In this document: positions 27,757 through 35,080 of the stretch, piece by piece
How positions within the stretch are numbered: position 1 is the stretch's first letter
Layout of the letters: each line of letters begins with the position of its first letter
Assembly: GCA_900544175.1 (NCBI GenBank)
Contig: UQUN01000003.1
Coordinates: 62,001-126,000 of the forward strand
Length of the DNA: 64,000 bases
Source of the DNA: an uncultured Alistipes sp.
GTDB taxonomy: Bacteria; Bacteroidota; Bacteroidia; Bacteroidales; UBA932
Direction of reading: 5' to 3'
Translations under genes and position numbers: made by a program
The notes under the pieces: model-generated
What the model saw: the letters and a program-made list of their open reading frames with translations, nothing else
Database searches by the model: none
What the model was told of the DNA's origin: nothing

Positions 27757-28773
27757 ATGACTGGCACGGTACTTTTCGCTATAATAGACACATTGTCCAT
27801 CCTGTTCATCGGAGATATCATGCAGCACCGGCAGCAGCTTCATTCTGCGCTCATGCCGGGAGCCGACAGCATGATGTCGGCATCATATGATTACTCCTCC
27901 TATTTCCGTCACGTCCGCAGGCACATCGATGCGGCGGACTTCACTGTCGCAAACATGGAGTTCTGCCTTGGAGGCCCCCCGTACACCGGATATCCGTCAT
28001 TCTCGGCCCCTGAATCCATAGCGGAGGCAGCAGCGGAAGCCGGCATAGACCTGTTCCTATGCGCAAACAACCATATCTGTGACAGAGGCAGGAGAGGTCT
28101 GGCCTCAACTTTTGAAAAGTACGACAGAATAGGCATACCGGTGACTGGCGCCTACAGGGACAGCGCGTCAAGGTCAGTCGGGGACCCGTTCATCACAAAT
28201 ATTGGAGGGATAAAGACAGCTTTCATCAACTTCACTTATGGAACCAACGGCATAGAAGTGCCTGAGCCGTTCTGCGTCAACATGATGGACAGGACATCCG
28301 TGCTGCACTCCATGAAAAAGGCAGAAGCGGCAGGTGCTGAAATCATTATAGCACTTCCGCACTGGGGAGACGAATACAGTACGGAGGCAGACCGGACACA
28401 GCGGGAATGGGCACGTTTTCTGCTTGACAACGGAGCGGATGCGGTCATTGGCTCACATCCTCACGTAGTCCAGGCCGTCGAGTTCCCGACCGTATACTCG
28501 CTGGGCAACTTCGTCTCGAACATGAGTCTGCGGAACACAGAACTTGGACTGATGTACAGGCTCGACATCATAGTGACCACATACGGCCCTTTCATCACAG
28601 GAGGTGAAGCCATACCCGTCTGGTGCTCAAGAGCTGGCGGCTACGAGGACGGCTATACCGTACTTCCGGTCAGGGAATTCATGGACAAAGGCAGCGAGTT
28701 CAAGAACCAGGACAATTATTTGAGAATGACAGATACATACAACAGACTAAAATCACTGTTCGAAAATGAGTGA
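27757..28773 (+). CDS. CapA-family (poly-gamma-glutamate type) metallophosphoesterase-like protein
   Basis: 338 residues. Conserved elements are ILFIGDIMQHRQQ, TVANMEFCLGG, LFLCANNHICDRG, ALPHWGDEYS and GADAVIGSHPHVVQ, covering the metal-binding His/Asp/Asn set of CapA proteins. Some relatives take part in polyglutamate capsule synthesis, but in Bacteroidales the substrate is unknown. The N-terminal hydrophobic stretch is short, so export is uncertain. Overlaps the phoH start by 8 bases. Confidence 0.85.
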   Translation: MTGTVLFAIIDTLSILFIGDIMQHRQQLHSALMPGADSMMSASYDYSSYFRHVRRHIDAADFTVANMEFCLGGPPYTGYPSFSAPESIAEAAAEAGIDLFLCANNHICDRGRRGLASTFEKYDRIGIPVTGAYRDSASRSVGDPFITNIGGIKTAFINFTYGTNGIEVPEPFCVNMMDRTSVLHSMKKAEAAGAEIIIALPHWGDEYSTEADRTQREWARFLLDNGADAVIGSHPHVVQAVEFPTVYSLGNFVSNMSLRNTELGLMYRLDIIVTTYGPFITGGEAIPVWCSRAGGYEDGYTVLPVREFMDKGSEFKNQDNYLRMTDTYNRLKSLFENE

Positions 28774-29749
28774 GAATGTAGAAAAAAAGGAAACAGTATC
28801 AATTGAAGGGACAGACTCCGTGTACATATACGGAGTCAACAACAGAAACATAGAGACAATGAGGCGCTTCTTCCCGTCTGTCAGCATACTGGCAAGAGGA
28901 CAGGAAATCTGTCTCAAAGGAGATGCAGGGGAAGTGGACATGCTAAAGGAGAGGCTTGAGACTATGGTGGATACAATCAGAAATGGAAGTGTACTCAGTG
29001 ACAGCGAGCTGGAAAGACTGCTCGACTACAGGTCCTATCCGTCCGAAATGGAAAACCGGAAATCAATCCACAAGAACGAGGAATCATACAATATCGTATA
29101 CGGTAACGAGGGAAGAATCGTAAAGGCCAGAACCCTAAACCAGCGCAGGCTCGTGGACGAATACTACAAGAACGATCTGATATTCGCACTCGGACCAGCC
29201 GGAACCGGAAAGACATACACAGCTATTGCACTGGCAGTCAGAGCATTGAAAAATAAGGAGGTAAAAAAACTGATACTTACCAGGCCGGCAGTGGAGGCAG
29301 GTGAGAGACTCGGATTCCTCCCAGGAGACATGAAAGAGAAACTCGATCCGTACCTACAGCCTCTGTATGATGCGCTGCATGACATGATACATCCGAGAAA
29401 ACTGCAGATACTCATGGAAGAAGGTATCATACAGATAGCCCCTCTGGCCTATATGAGAGGGCGCACACTCGACAGTGCGTTCGTCATTCTGGACGAGGCA
29501 CAGAATACGACACTCGGACAGTTGAAGATGTTCCTGACACGTATGGGCAACAACGCCAAGTTCATCGTCACAGGAGATGCAAGCCAGATAGACCTGCCGA
29601 ACAAGAAAGACTCAGGCCTCATCAGAGGTGTCAGTCTCGTGAAGAACATAAACGGAGTGGCTGTTATCAATTTCGGGACTGAGGACATGGTCAGGCATCC
29701 GCTCGTGACAAAGATAATAAAGGCCTTCGACTCAGCCGAAGTCATATAG
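28766..29749 (+). CDS. phoH: PhoH-family ATPase
   Basis: 327 residues. An N-terminal KH-like segment of about 100 residues precedes the P-loop domain: Walker A GPAGTGKT, followed by KKLILTRPAVEAGERLGFLPGDM, and Walker B with AFVILDEAQNTTLGQLKMFL. PhoH proteins are RNA-associated helicase-like ATPases, often beside ybeY in other bacteria; that gene is not here. Translationally coupled to CapA. Confidence 0.92.
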   Translation: MSENVEKKETVSIEGTDSVYIYGVNNRNIETMRRFFPSVSILARGQEICLKGDAGEVDMLKERLETMVDTIRNGSVLSDSELERLLDYRSYPSEMENRKSIHKNEESYNIVYGNEGRIVKARTLNQRRLVDEYYKNDLIFALGPAGTGKTYTAIALAVRALKNKEVKKLILTRPAVEAGERLGFLPGDMKEKLDPYLQPLYDALHDMIHPRKLQILMEEGIIQIAPLAYMRGRTLDSAFVILDEAQNTTLGQLKMFLTRMGNNAKFIVTGDASQIDLPNKKDSGLIRGVSLVKNINGVAVINFGTEDMVRHPLVTKIIKAFDSAEVI

Positions 29750-29771
29750 AGCCCATACACCGGTGGCGGAA

Positions 29772-30590
29772 TCACCAGCTGCCGCCGGCACCGCCGCCAC
29801 CGAAACTTCCGCCGCCGAAACCGCCGCCAAAGCCTCCGGAAAATCCACCTCCGTTTCCTCTGAAACCTCCGCTGCGGCCACCGCCGCCAAGGAGCGAGGA
29901 CCAGAATATGACATCAGCCACAGATGACCCGCGACTGCCTCCGTTACTGAGATCAGTAGGGCCGTTACGGTGAGCAATCACTGCAACGATAATAAACAAT
30001 ATTATAAAACAGATACCGACAACAGCCCCTGCGCCTCCATCCGCTTCCTCCTCATACTCTTTATATGATATCTCTCCTGCTGCCAGCCTCATCAGTACAT
30101 TCAGAGCCGCAGCGACTCCCCCGGCATAGTCGTTTTCCCTAAAACGGGGAATCATCTCGTTCTCTACGATCCGTTTGGCCACAGCATCGGGTATTGCCCC
30201 CTCCAGGCCATAACCGACCGCAATATACACCTGCCCTGAAGAACCGGAAGTCTTGGGTTTTACCAATACCACCACCCCATTGTCGAACTGTCCTGAGCCG
30301 ACCCCCCACTGTTCTCCTATCTCATAGGCGAACTCAGCAGGCTCCAATCCACCGAGACCGTCTACAGTGACGACAACAATCCGATTGGAAGTACTGTCCG
30401 CAAAATCCACCAGCACTCTGTTCATGTACTCCGCTTCCTGATGCGTGAAGACACCGGCGAAGTCATTTACCGCACGGGCTACTGAAGGCTTCTGCGGGAT
30501 CTGCGCTGCTGCATACGAAGACGCCGCAAGAAGCATTGCTCCGGCGATAAAAGGCAGCAGTCGTCTACAGGCTGTCCTTATTGTCATCAT
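29772..30590 (-). CDS. Secreted TPM-domain protein (YgcG-like)
   Basis: About 272 residues from ATG 30,590 (30,587 is also possible; the frame reaches 30,614). A signal peptide (RRLLPFIAGAMLLAASSYAAA) precedes a TPM domain (VNDFAGVFTHQEAEYMNRVL; NRIVVVTVDGLGG; QVYIAVGYGLEGAIPD), a single transmembrane helix (VVGICFIILFIIVAVIA) and a Gly/Ser-rich tail ending GGSW. Known members associate with the envelope. Starts inside the preceding TPM gene. Confidence 0.85.
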   Translation of the reverse strand: MMTIRTACRRLLPFIAGAMLLAASSYAAAQIPQKPSVARAVNDFAGVFTHQEAEYMNRVLVDFADSTSNRIVVVTVDGLGGLEPAEFAYEIGEQWGVGSGQFDNGVVVLVKPKTSGSSGQVYIAVGYGLEGAIPDAVAKRIVENEMIPRFRENDYAGGVAAALNVLMRLAAGEISYKEYEEEADGGAGAVVGICFIILFIIVAVIAHRNGPTDLSNGGSRGSSVADVIFWSSLLGGGGRSGGFRGNGGGFSGGFGGGFGGGSFGGGGAGGSW

Positions 30591-31017
30591 ATGAAATATC
30601 GTCTGAAAGTTCATTCACATCATCTTTCCGGTAAGGGAAAAAGGCTTTCAGCTTCTCACCTACAGCAAGAACTGCCTTCGTCATACCTCCGGTAAAATTT
30701 CCGGCCTGAAAATCAGCTTCCATACCATCCTTGACATCATTCCAGAAGCCGGCTCCTACCCTTGCATTGATACCGGAGTCACCGACAATGGCGAACTTGC
30801 GGGACTTGAGTGCAAGGTAAATCAACACCCCATTGCGGTCCGCTGTCCTGAACATTCCCAATTTGGAAAACACATACGCGGCGCGCATGTACGGGTCTCC
30901 CTTGCATACCTGCTCAAGATGCACACGTATCTCCCCTGAAGTATTCTTCTCCGCAGACTTTATGGCGCTTACAAGCAATTCCTTGCTCTCTTTTCTCAAA
31001 AGATCATCTGCCGTCAT
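30565..31017 (-). CDS. TPM-domain protein without signal peptide
   Basis: 150 residues consisting of one TPM domain: KSAEKNTSGEIRVHLEQVCKGDP, GVLIYLALKSRKFAIVGDSGIN and FQAGNFTGGMTKAVLAVGEKL. No signal peptide or membrane helix, so cytoplasmic. It overlaps the lemA stop by 4 bases (ATGA) and the following TPM gene overlaps its end; the three form the common LemA-TPM-TPM unit. Confidence 0.87.
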   Translation of the reverse strand: MTADDLLRKESKELLVSAIKSAEKNTSGEIRVHLEQVCKGDPYMRAAYVFSKLGMFRTADRNGVLIYLALKSRKFAIVGDSGINARVGAGFWNDVKDGMEADFQAGNFTGGMTKAVLAVGEKLKAFFPYRKDDVNELSDDISYDDNKDSL

Positions 31018-31625
31018 TCCTCAAAAGATACTACAGGTGCCTGAGATGCCTCCTCGGACGCCTCGAAATAACCTTTTTTCTCAAATCCGAACATTCCTGC
31101 GAAAATATTGTCCGGGAATTTACGGATAGTAACATTGTAATCGCGTGCAGCTTCATTGAACTTCCTGCGTTCTACAGCGATCCTGTTCTCGGTACCTTCG
31201 AGCTGAGCCTGAAGATCAAGGAAATTCTGGTTGGCCTTGAGATCAGGATAACGTTCTACAGACACCAACAGACGTCCTATGGCAGCACCCAGTTCGTCCT
31301 GCGCCTCCATAAACTTGGAAAGCTCGTTCTCTGAAAGCGTGGACGGATCCACCGTCACCTGTGTGGCCTTCGCTCTGGCATCCACCACTGCCTGCAGAGT
31401 CGAGGACTCATGTTCCGCATAACCTTTGACTGCAGCTACCAGATTGGGTATCAGGTCAGCCCTTCTCTGATATACATTCTCAACCTGAGCCCATGCCTGA
31501 GAGACATTCTCATCCATGCGTACCATTGAGTTATACATTCCCTTAATCCAGAAAAACAGAATAAGCACCAACGCCACAACGACAGCCAGCACTATGTAAC
31601 CACGTTTTTTCATATCAATCATCAT
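31014..31625 (-). CDS. lemA: LemA-family protein
   Basis: 203 residues from 31,625; an ATG at 31,613 (MKKRGYIV) better matches the family start. One N-terminal transmembrane helix (YIVLAVVVALVLILFFWI) is followed by a long four-helix region with the hallmark NVSQAWAQVENVYQRRADLIPNLV and LIGRLLVSVERYPDLKANQNF-type sequence. LemA is an inner-membrane protein of unclear function that in pathogens affects surface antigens; here its partner genes are two TPM proteins. Confidence 0.92.
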   Translation of the reverse strand: MMIDMKKRGYIVLAVVVALVLILFFWIKGMYNSMVRMDENVSQAWAQVENVYQRRADLIPNLVAAVKGYAEHESSTLQAVVDARAKATQVTVDPSTLSENELSKFMEAQDELGAAIGRLLVSVERYPDLKANQNFLDLQAQLEGTENRIAVERRKFNEAARDYNVTIRKFPDNIFAGMFGFEKKGYFEASEEASQAPVVSFEE

Positions 31626-31634
31626 TTAAATTTA

Positions 31635-32681
31635 TCATTCCAAAACTTTGACACACCTGACGGAGACACCGTACGTGTCCTTGTCCGTATAGTACACTCC
31701 ACAATCGCTTCCATTGTAGAATACGTACCTGTAAGGCACCATACCGTTATCCAGTTCCGAAGACGCCCACCACATACCGTACTCAGCGATATTCTCGAAA
31801 TCAGAATAGCTGTTGTTGGAGTTCCCGGTCGGAATCCCATTCCAGTCGACATCGTTTGTATGCTCGTTGTCAGGAGAATAAGGCCACATCGCATCGCCAT
31901 TGATCAATATTGCGGCCGTCATGACTTCTCCGAGATGCCGCCAGGAGTCCATGAAATCAACTGAAACATCCTCCAGACCTGTCTCTTCAACTACTGCAGC
32001 CGCAAAATCCTCCCAGTCTTCCATTGTCGGAACTGTCCATCCTTCCGGACAGGCCCCCTGAGGTCCTCCTCCCAGACCAGAGCCGGCCTCGCCTCCGGTC
32101 GCGTCATTCCATGAATACAGACGGCCGAATACACTGCCGATTCCGTCCGAGTTCTCATAGGCACGGCCCAGCGTATCTTCTCCGTCACCCGCATACCTCA
32201 GATTCTGGACAAACCATGTAAGATGTCCATAGTCCCTTACATAATATACTGATCCGTCACGTGGATCGGTAAAAGTATCCGAAGTTTTCGTCCATCCGTC
32301 CACAGCATCCCCTTCATCAGTTATGGCCACCACGTTGACAACCTTGTTCTTCGAATAATATCCTTCGTGCCTTGCAAAAGCCGTAATGCTGTACTCACCC
32401 GGCTCGTGAGGGACAGTGACCCTTATAGACTGACTGTACACCGTATCCCTTTCTCCCAGATCCAGGCCTGACGCCACCCAGAAGTAAATAGGGTCACTCG
32501 GAACGGTAATACCGGAGGCATAAGTCTCTATCACCTGATCAACCACCACATACGTCGGAAAATCGAAATTGACGGACCCTTCCATGTACTCATACTCCTC
32601 CTCGTCCTTGTTACAGGAGATAATGGAGAGCAGCATAAGCACTGCCATTGACACTCTTTTTATAACTACACCAGTGTACAT
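31635..32681 (-). CDS. FISUMP-domain lipoprotein
   Basis: 348 residues with a lipoprotein signal peptide (LMLLSIISC). An N-terminal region of about 130 residues, likely beta-sandwich, is followed by the Fibrobacter major paralogous domain: GRLYSWNDATGG, ACPEGWTVPTMEDWE, GMWWASSE and YGVSVRCVKV. Such surface lipoproteins are numerous in Bacteroidales, and glycan binding is suspected. It lies 9 bases upstream of lemA but belongs to a different functional class. Confidence 0.85.
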   Translation of the reverse strand: MYTGVVIKRVSMAVLMLLSIISCNKDEEEYEYMEGSVNFDFPTYVVVDQVIETYASGITVPSDPIYFWVASGLDLGERDTVYSQSIRVTVPHEPGEYSITAFARHEGYYSKNKVVNVVAITDEGDAVDGWTKTSDTFTDPRDGSVYYVRDYGHLTWFVQNLRYAGDGEDTLGRAYENSDGIGSVFGRLYSWNDATGGEAGSGLGGGPQGACPEGWTVPTMEDWEDFAAAVVEETGLEDVSVDFMDSWRHLGEVMTAAILINGDAMWPYSPDNEHTNDVDWNGIPTGNSNNSYSDFENIAEYGMWWASSELDNGMVPYRYVFYNGSDCGVYYTDKDTYGVSVRCVKVLE

Positions 32682-32729
32682 GTCTTCTTCTATCTTTAAT
32701 TCAGATACAAATATGCATCAATTTTTTCT

Positions 32730-32737
32730 TAGCTTTG
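32730..32737 (+). promoter_or_regulatory. -7 box for the ApbE-esterase gene
   Basis: TAGCTTTG on the plus strand, 35 bases before the start codon; matches TAnnTTTG. Confidence 0.5.
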
Positions 32738-32772
32738 CAAACAGATAACATTTTTACTAAAATCATGCCATC

Positions 32773-34716
32773 ATGAGACATCTTGCCAACATCTGGATCA
32801 TAGCTGCAAGCTGCCTGACATCCCTTCTGCCAGCTTCCTGTTCCCAAGACAGAATATACAGACGGATAGAAGGTTATACACAAGGAGGGACATTCCACAT
32901 AATATATTCAGTACCGGAAAACGCAGGTACCGCATCGGACGAGGACTCGGTCACCAGTCTTGTAGCACAGAGACTACAGGACATAGACTTCTCCATATCA
33001 GGATACAACAAAGGTTCCATACTCTCCAGAATCAACAGAGGGGAAGACTGCCGTCCGGACAGGTATTTCTCAGAAATGTTCGAAATGTCCAAGAAACTGT
33101 GGGAAGAGACCGGAGGCCTGTTCGATGTCAGCGGAGGACCTCTTTATGACTTTTGGGGATTCGGATTCTCCGATCCGTCCAGACTCGACAGCCTGAAGAA
33201 TGACGAAGCGACAGCACATATCATAGACTCCCTGAAAGCTTTTACAGGCATGGACCTGGTAAGTATCGAAAACGGGAAAGTCATTAAGAAAGATCCGAGA
33301 GTACAGCTCAATTTCAACGCCATCGCACAAGGCTATACCTGCGATGTCGTAGCCGACCTGCTCGACAGTCTCGGAGTACAGGACTATCTCGTGGAAGTAG
33401 GAATGGAAATCGTATGCAAAGGTGCCAACGCATCAGGAAGAATGTGGAGCATAGGAGTCGACACCCCCGAGGACGGCAGCCAGACAGCCGGCGAGAATAT
33501 CCAGAAAATACTGCACCTTACCGACTGCGGCATCACAACCTCCGGGAATTACCGCAAATTCCACATCATCAACGGAAAGAAATATGCCCACTCCATCAAT
33601 CCGCTGACCGGATATCCGGCCAGCCACGACCTGCTCAGTGCCACCGTCATATCCTCCGACACTTCCAGAGGAGGAGCGTTTTCCGATGCATACGCGACAT
33701 ACTGCATGGTCTTAGGCAAGGAAAAAGCCGCCGTGTTCATCGAATCCCGTCCAGACCTGCGCGGCTACCTGATCTACGATGGAGGTACGATAGACCTGCT
33801 CAAGGACGGGAACGGCACACACACCTCATCCGGACACGTGGAAGGCTATCCGCAGTTCGAATCGAAATACATGAGTCCGCGTCAGGTATATGTATGGCTT
33901 CCTGACGGATATTCCACAAAAAAGAAATACCCGGTGCTGTATATGCACGACGGACAGATGCTTTTCGACTCAACATGGTCGTGGAACCACGAGGAATGGA
34001 TGGTGGACGAGACTGCAGGAAAGCTTATTGCATCAGACAGCCTGCAGCCTTTCATAGTTGTCGGCATCGCGCACGGGAACAACAGATACGGCGAATATTT
34101 CCCGGAAAAGACACTCGGCTATCTTGGCGGAATACGCGACACAAGCGGCATATGGACCGAAGGCACCTCCTTAAGCTCACCGGAAGCCCTCGCTTTCATG
34201 CTCTCCTCCTGCACTGACTATGAAGCCGATGAATACCTCCGTTTCCTCACCACAGAACTCAAGCCATTCATCGACACCCGGTATTCCACCATGCCTGACA
34301 AGGCACATACCTTTATCGCCGGTTCCAGTATGGGAGGACTTATCTCACTCTATGCCTTGTGCGAGTATCCGGAAGTATTCGGCGGAGCCGCGTGCATGTC
34401 CACACACCTGCCAATGATAACCGGCAGTACCTGTCCCAATGCCGCAGACATCTCTGAAAAAGTATTCAGGGCTTTCCTCAGCTATCTTTCCGACCACCTG
34501 CCCGAGCCCGGTTCCTGTCTGCTGTACACAGACCGCGGAGACTCTACCTTAGATGCATTATACCCTCCATACCAGGACAGACTTGACAGCCTGCTCGTCA
34601 CTCTCGGATGGTCTGCCCCCAGCTGGCAGAGCCGTGTTTTTCCAGGGGCCTCCCATGTAGAACACGACTGGGCCGCCCGGCTGCATGTACCGTTCACATT
34701 CCTGCTCCATCACTAA
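32773..34716 (+). CDS. Fusion of ApbE FAD:protein FMN transferase and esterase
   Basis: 647 residues in one unbroken frame. A lipoprotein signal (LTSLLPASC) is followed by an ApbE domain (about 30-345) with GGLFDVSGGPLYDFWGFG, LNFNAIAQGYTCDVVADLL, GITTSGNYRKF and YAHSINPLTGYPASHDLLSATV, SDAYATYCMVLG. The C-terminal part (about 365-647) is an enterochelin-esterase-like alpha/beta hydrolase: YPVLYMHDGQMLF, nucleophile Ser519 in GSSMGG, and His near HVEHDW (628-631). ApbE attaches FMN to Thr of flavoproteins such as NqrB/RnfG in the periplasm. A joined esterase is unusual; the linker near 345-360 is short. No sign of frameshift. Confidence 0.85.
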   Translation: MRHLANIWIIAASCLTSLLPASCSQDRIYRRIEGYTQGGTFHIIYSVPENAGTASDEDSVTSLVAQRLQDIDFSISGYNKGSILSRINRGEDCRPDRYFSEMFEMSKKLWEETGGLFDVSGGPLYDFWGFGFSDPSRLDSLKNDEATAHIIDSLKAFTGMDLVSIENGKVIKKDPRVQLNFNAIAQGYTCDVVADLLDSLGVQDYLVEVGMEIVCKGANASGRMWSIGVDTPEDGSQTAGENIQKILHLTDCGITTSGNYRKFHIINGKKYAHSINPLTGYPASHDLLSATVISSDTSRGGAFSDAYATYCMVLGKEKAAVFIESRPDLRGYLIYDGGTIDLLKDGNGTHTSSGHVEGYPQFESKYMSPRQVYVWLPDGYSTKKKYPVLYMHDGQMLFDSTWSWNHEEWMVDETAGKLIASDSLQPFIVVGIAHGNNRYGEYFPEKTLGYLGGIRDTSGIWTEGTSLSSPEALAFMLSSCTDYEADEYLRFLTTELKPFIDTRYSTMPDKAHTFIAGSSMGGLISLYALCEYPEVFGGAACMSTHLPMITGSTCPNAADISEKVFRAFLSYLSDHLPEPGSCLLYTDRGDSTLDALYPPYQDRLDSLLVTLGWSAPSWQSRVFPGASHVEHDWAARLHVPFTFLLHH

Positions 34717-34732
34717 CTATACGACAAAAAGA

Positions 34733-34757
34733 AAGGGTCCCTTAAAAAGAAACCCTT
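34733..34757 (-). terminator. Terminator after tRNA-Pro(CGG)
   Basis: 6-bp stem AAGGGT/ACCCTT with a 13-base A/T-rich loop; on the minus strand it is followed by TCTTTTTG. It lies just after the 3' end of the tRNA-Pro(CGG) gene. Confidence 0.6.
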
Positions 34758-34760
34758 CTG

Positions 34761-34834
34761 TCGGGAAGAGGTGACTCGAACACCCGACCTCTGCGTCCCG
34801 AACGCAGCGCGCTAGCCAACTGCGCCACTTCCCG
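34761..34834 (-). tRNA. tRNA-Pro (anticodon CGG)
   Basis: 74 bases with acceptor CGGGAAG/CTTCCCG, C1:G72 and discriminator A73 (proline identity), D-stem GCGC/GCGC, anticodon arm CTGCG-TTCGGGA-CGCAG and T-loop TTCGAGT. Anticodon CGG (34,800-34,798) reads CCG. The 3' CCA is not encoded, so the CCA-adding enzyme is needed. Followed by its own terminator. Confidence 0.93.
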
Positions 34835-34864
34835 AAAAAAACAGATAACCTTATCCAAAAATTA

Positions 34865-34884
34865 AGGTCCCCTTCAGGAGACCT
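34865..34884 (-). terminator. Terminator between the two tRNA-Pro genes
   Basis: Stem AGGTC/GACCT with an inner CCT/AGG helix; on the minus strand it is followed by TTAATTTTTGG. It lies 7 bases after the 3' end of the tRNA-Pro(AGG) gene, so each tRNA may be ended separately. Confidence 0.6.
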
Positions 34885-34890
34885 GGCTTG

Positions 34891-34964
34891 TCGGGATGAG
34901 ACGACTCGAACGTCCGACCCCCACGTCCCTAACGTGGTGCGCTAACCAACTGCGCCACATCCCG
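34891..34964 (-). tRNA. tRNA-Pro (anticodon AGG, A34)
   Basis: 74 bases with acceptor CGGGATG/CATCCCG, C1:G72, A73, anticodon arm CCACG-TTAGGGA-CGTGG. Positions 34-36 read AGG, so the wobble base is A34 (plus-strand position 34,930). Bacterial proline tRNAs usually carry GGG, TGG or CGG; A34 is usual only in tRNA-Arg(ACG). CCA is not encoded. It shares a canonical promoter just upstream. Structure is otherwise normal with no sign of decay. Confidence 0.9.
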
Positions 34965-34974
34965 AATCGGACCG

Positions 34975-35004
34975 CAAAGATAGTAAATTTTCCGTACGGC
35001 CAAA
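34975..35004 (-). promoter_or_regulatory. Canonical promoter of the tRNA-Pro genes
   Basis: On the minus strand TTTG (35,004-35,001) and TATCTTTG (34,982-34,975) are separated by 18 bases, a near-perfect Bacteroidetes -33/-7 promoter. The tRNA starts 11 bases downstream. Confidence 0.75.
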
Positions 35005-35080
35005 TTTTTTTCTTAAAAATTTAAGGAGGCATGAGCCTGAATGGCAAGTGTCCGGCTCCTTCAGAGCACATGCGTGTTCC

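Noticed and set aside
29772..29900. Gly-rich repeat as CRISPR or microsatellite
   Set aside because: It is the coding Gly/Ser tail of a TPM protein.
32773..34716. Two genes joined by a sequencing frameshift (ApbE and esterase)
   Set aside because: Both domains are in the same frame with a linker and no stop; an artefact would need an exact in-frame loss of stop and start.
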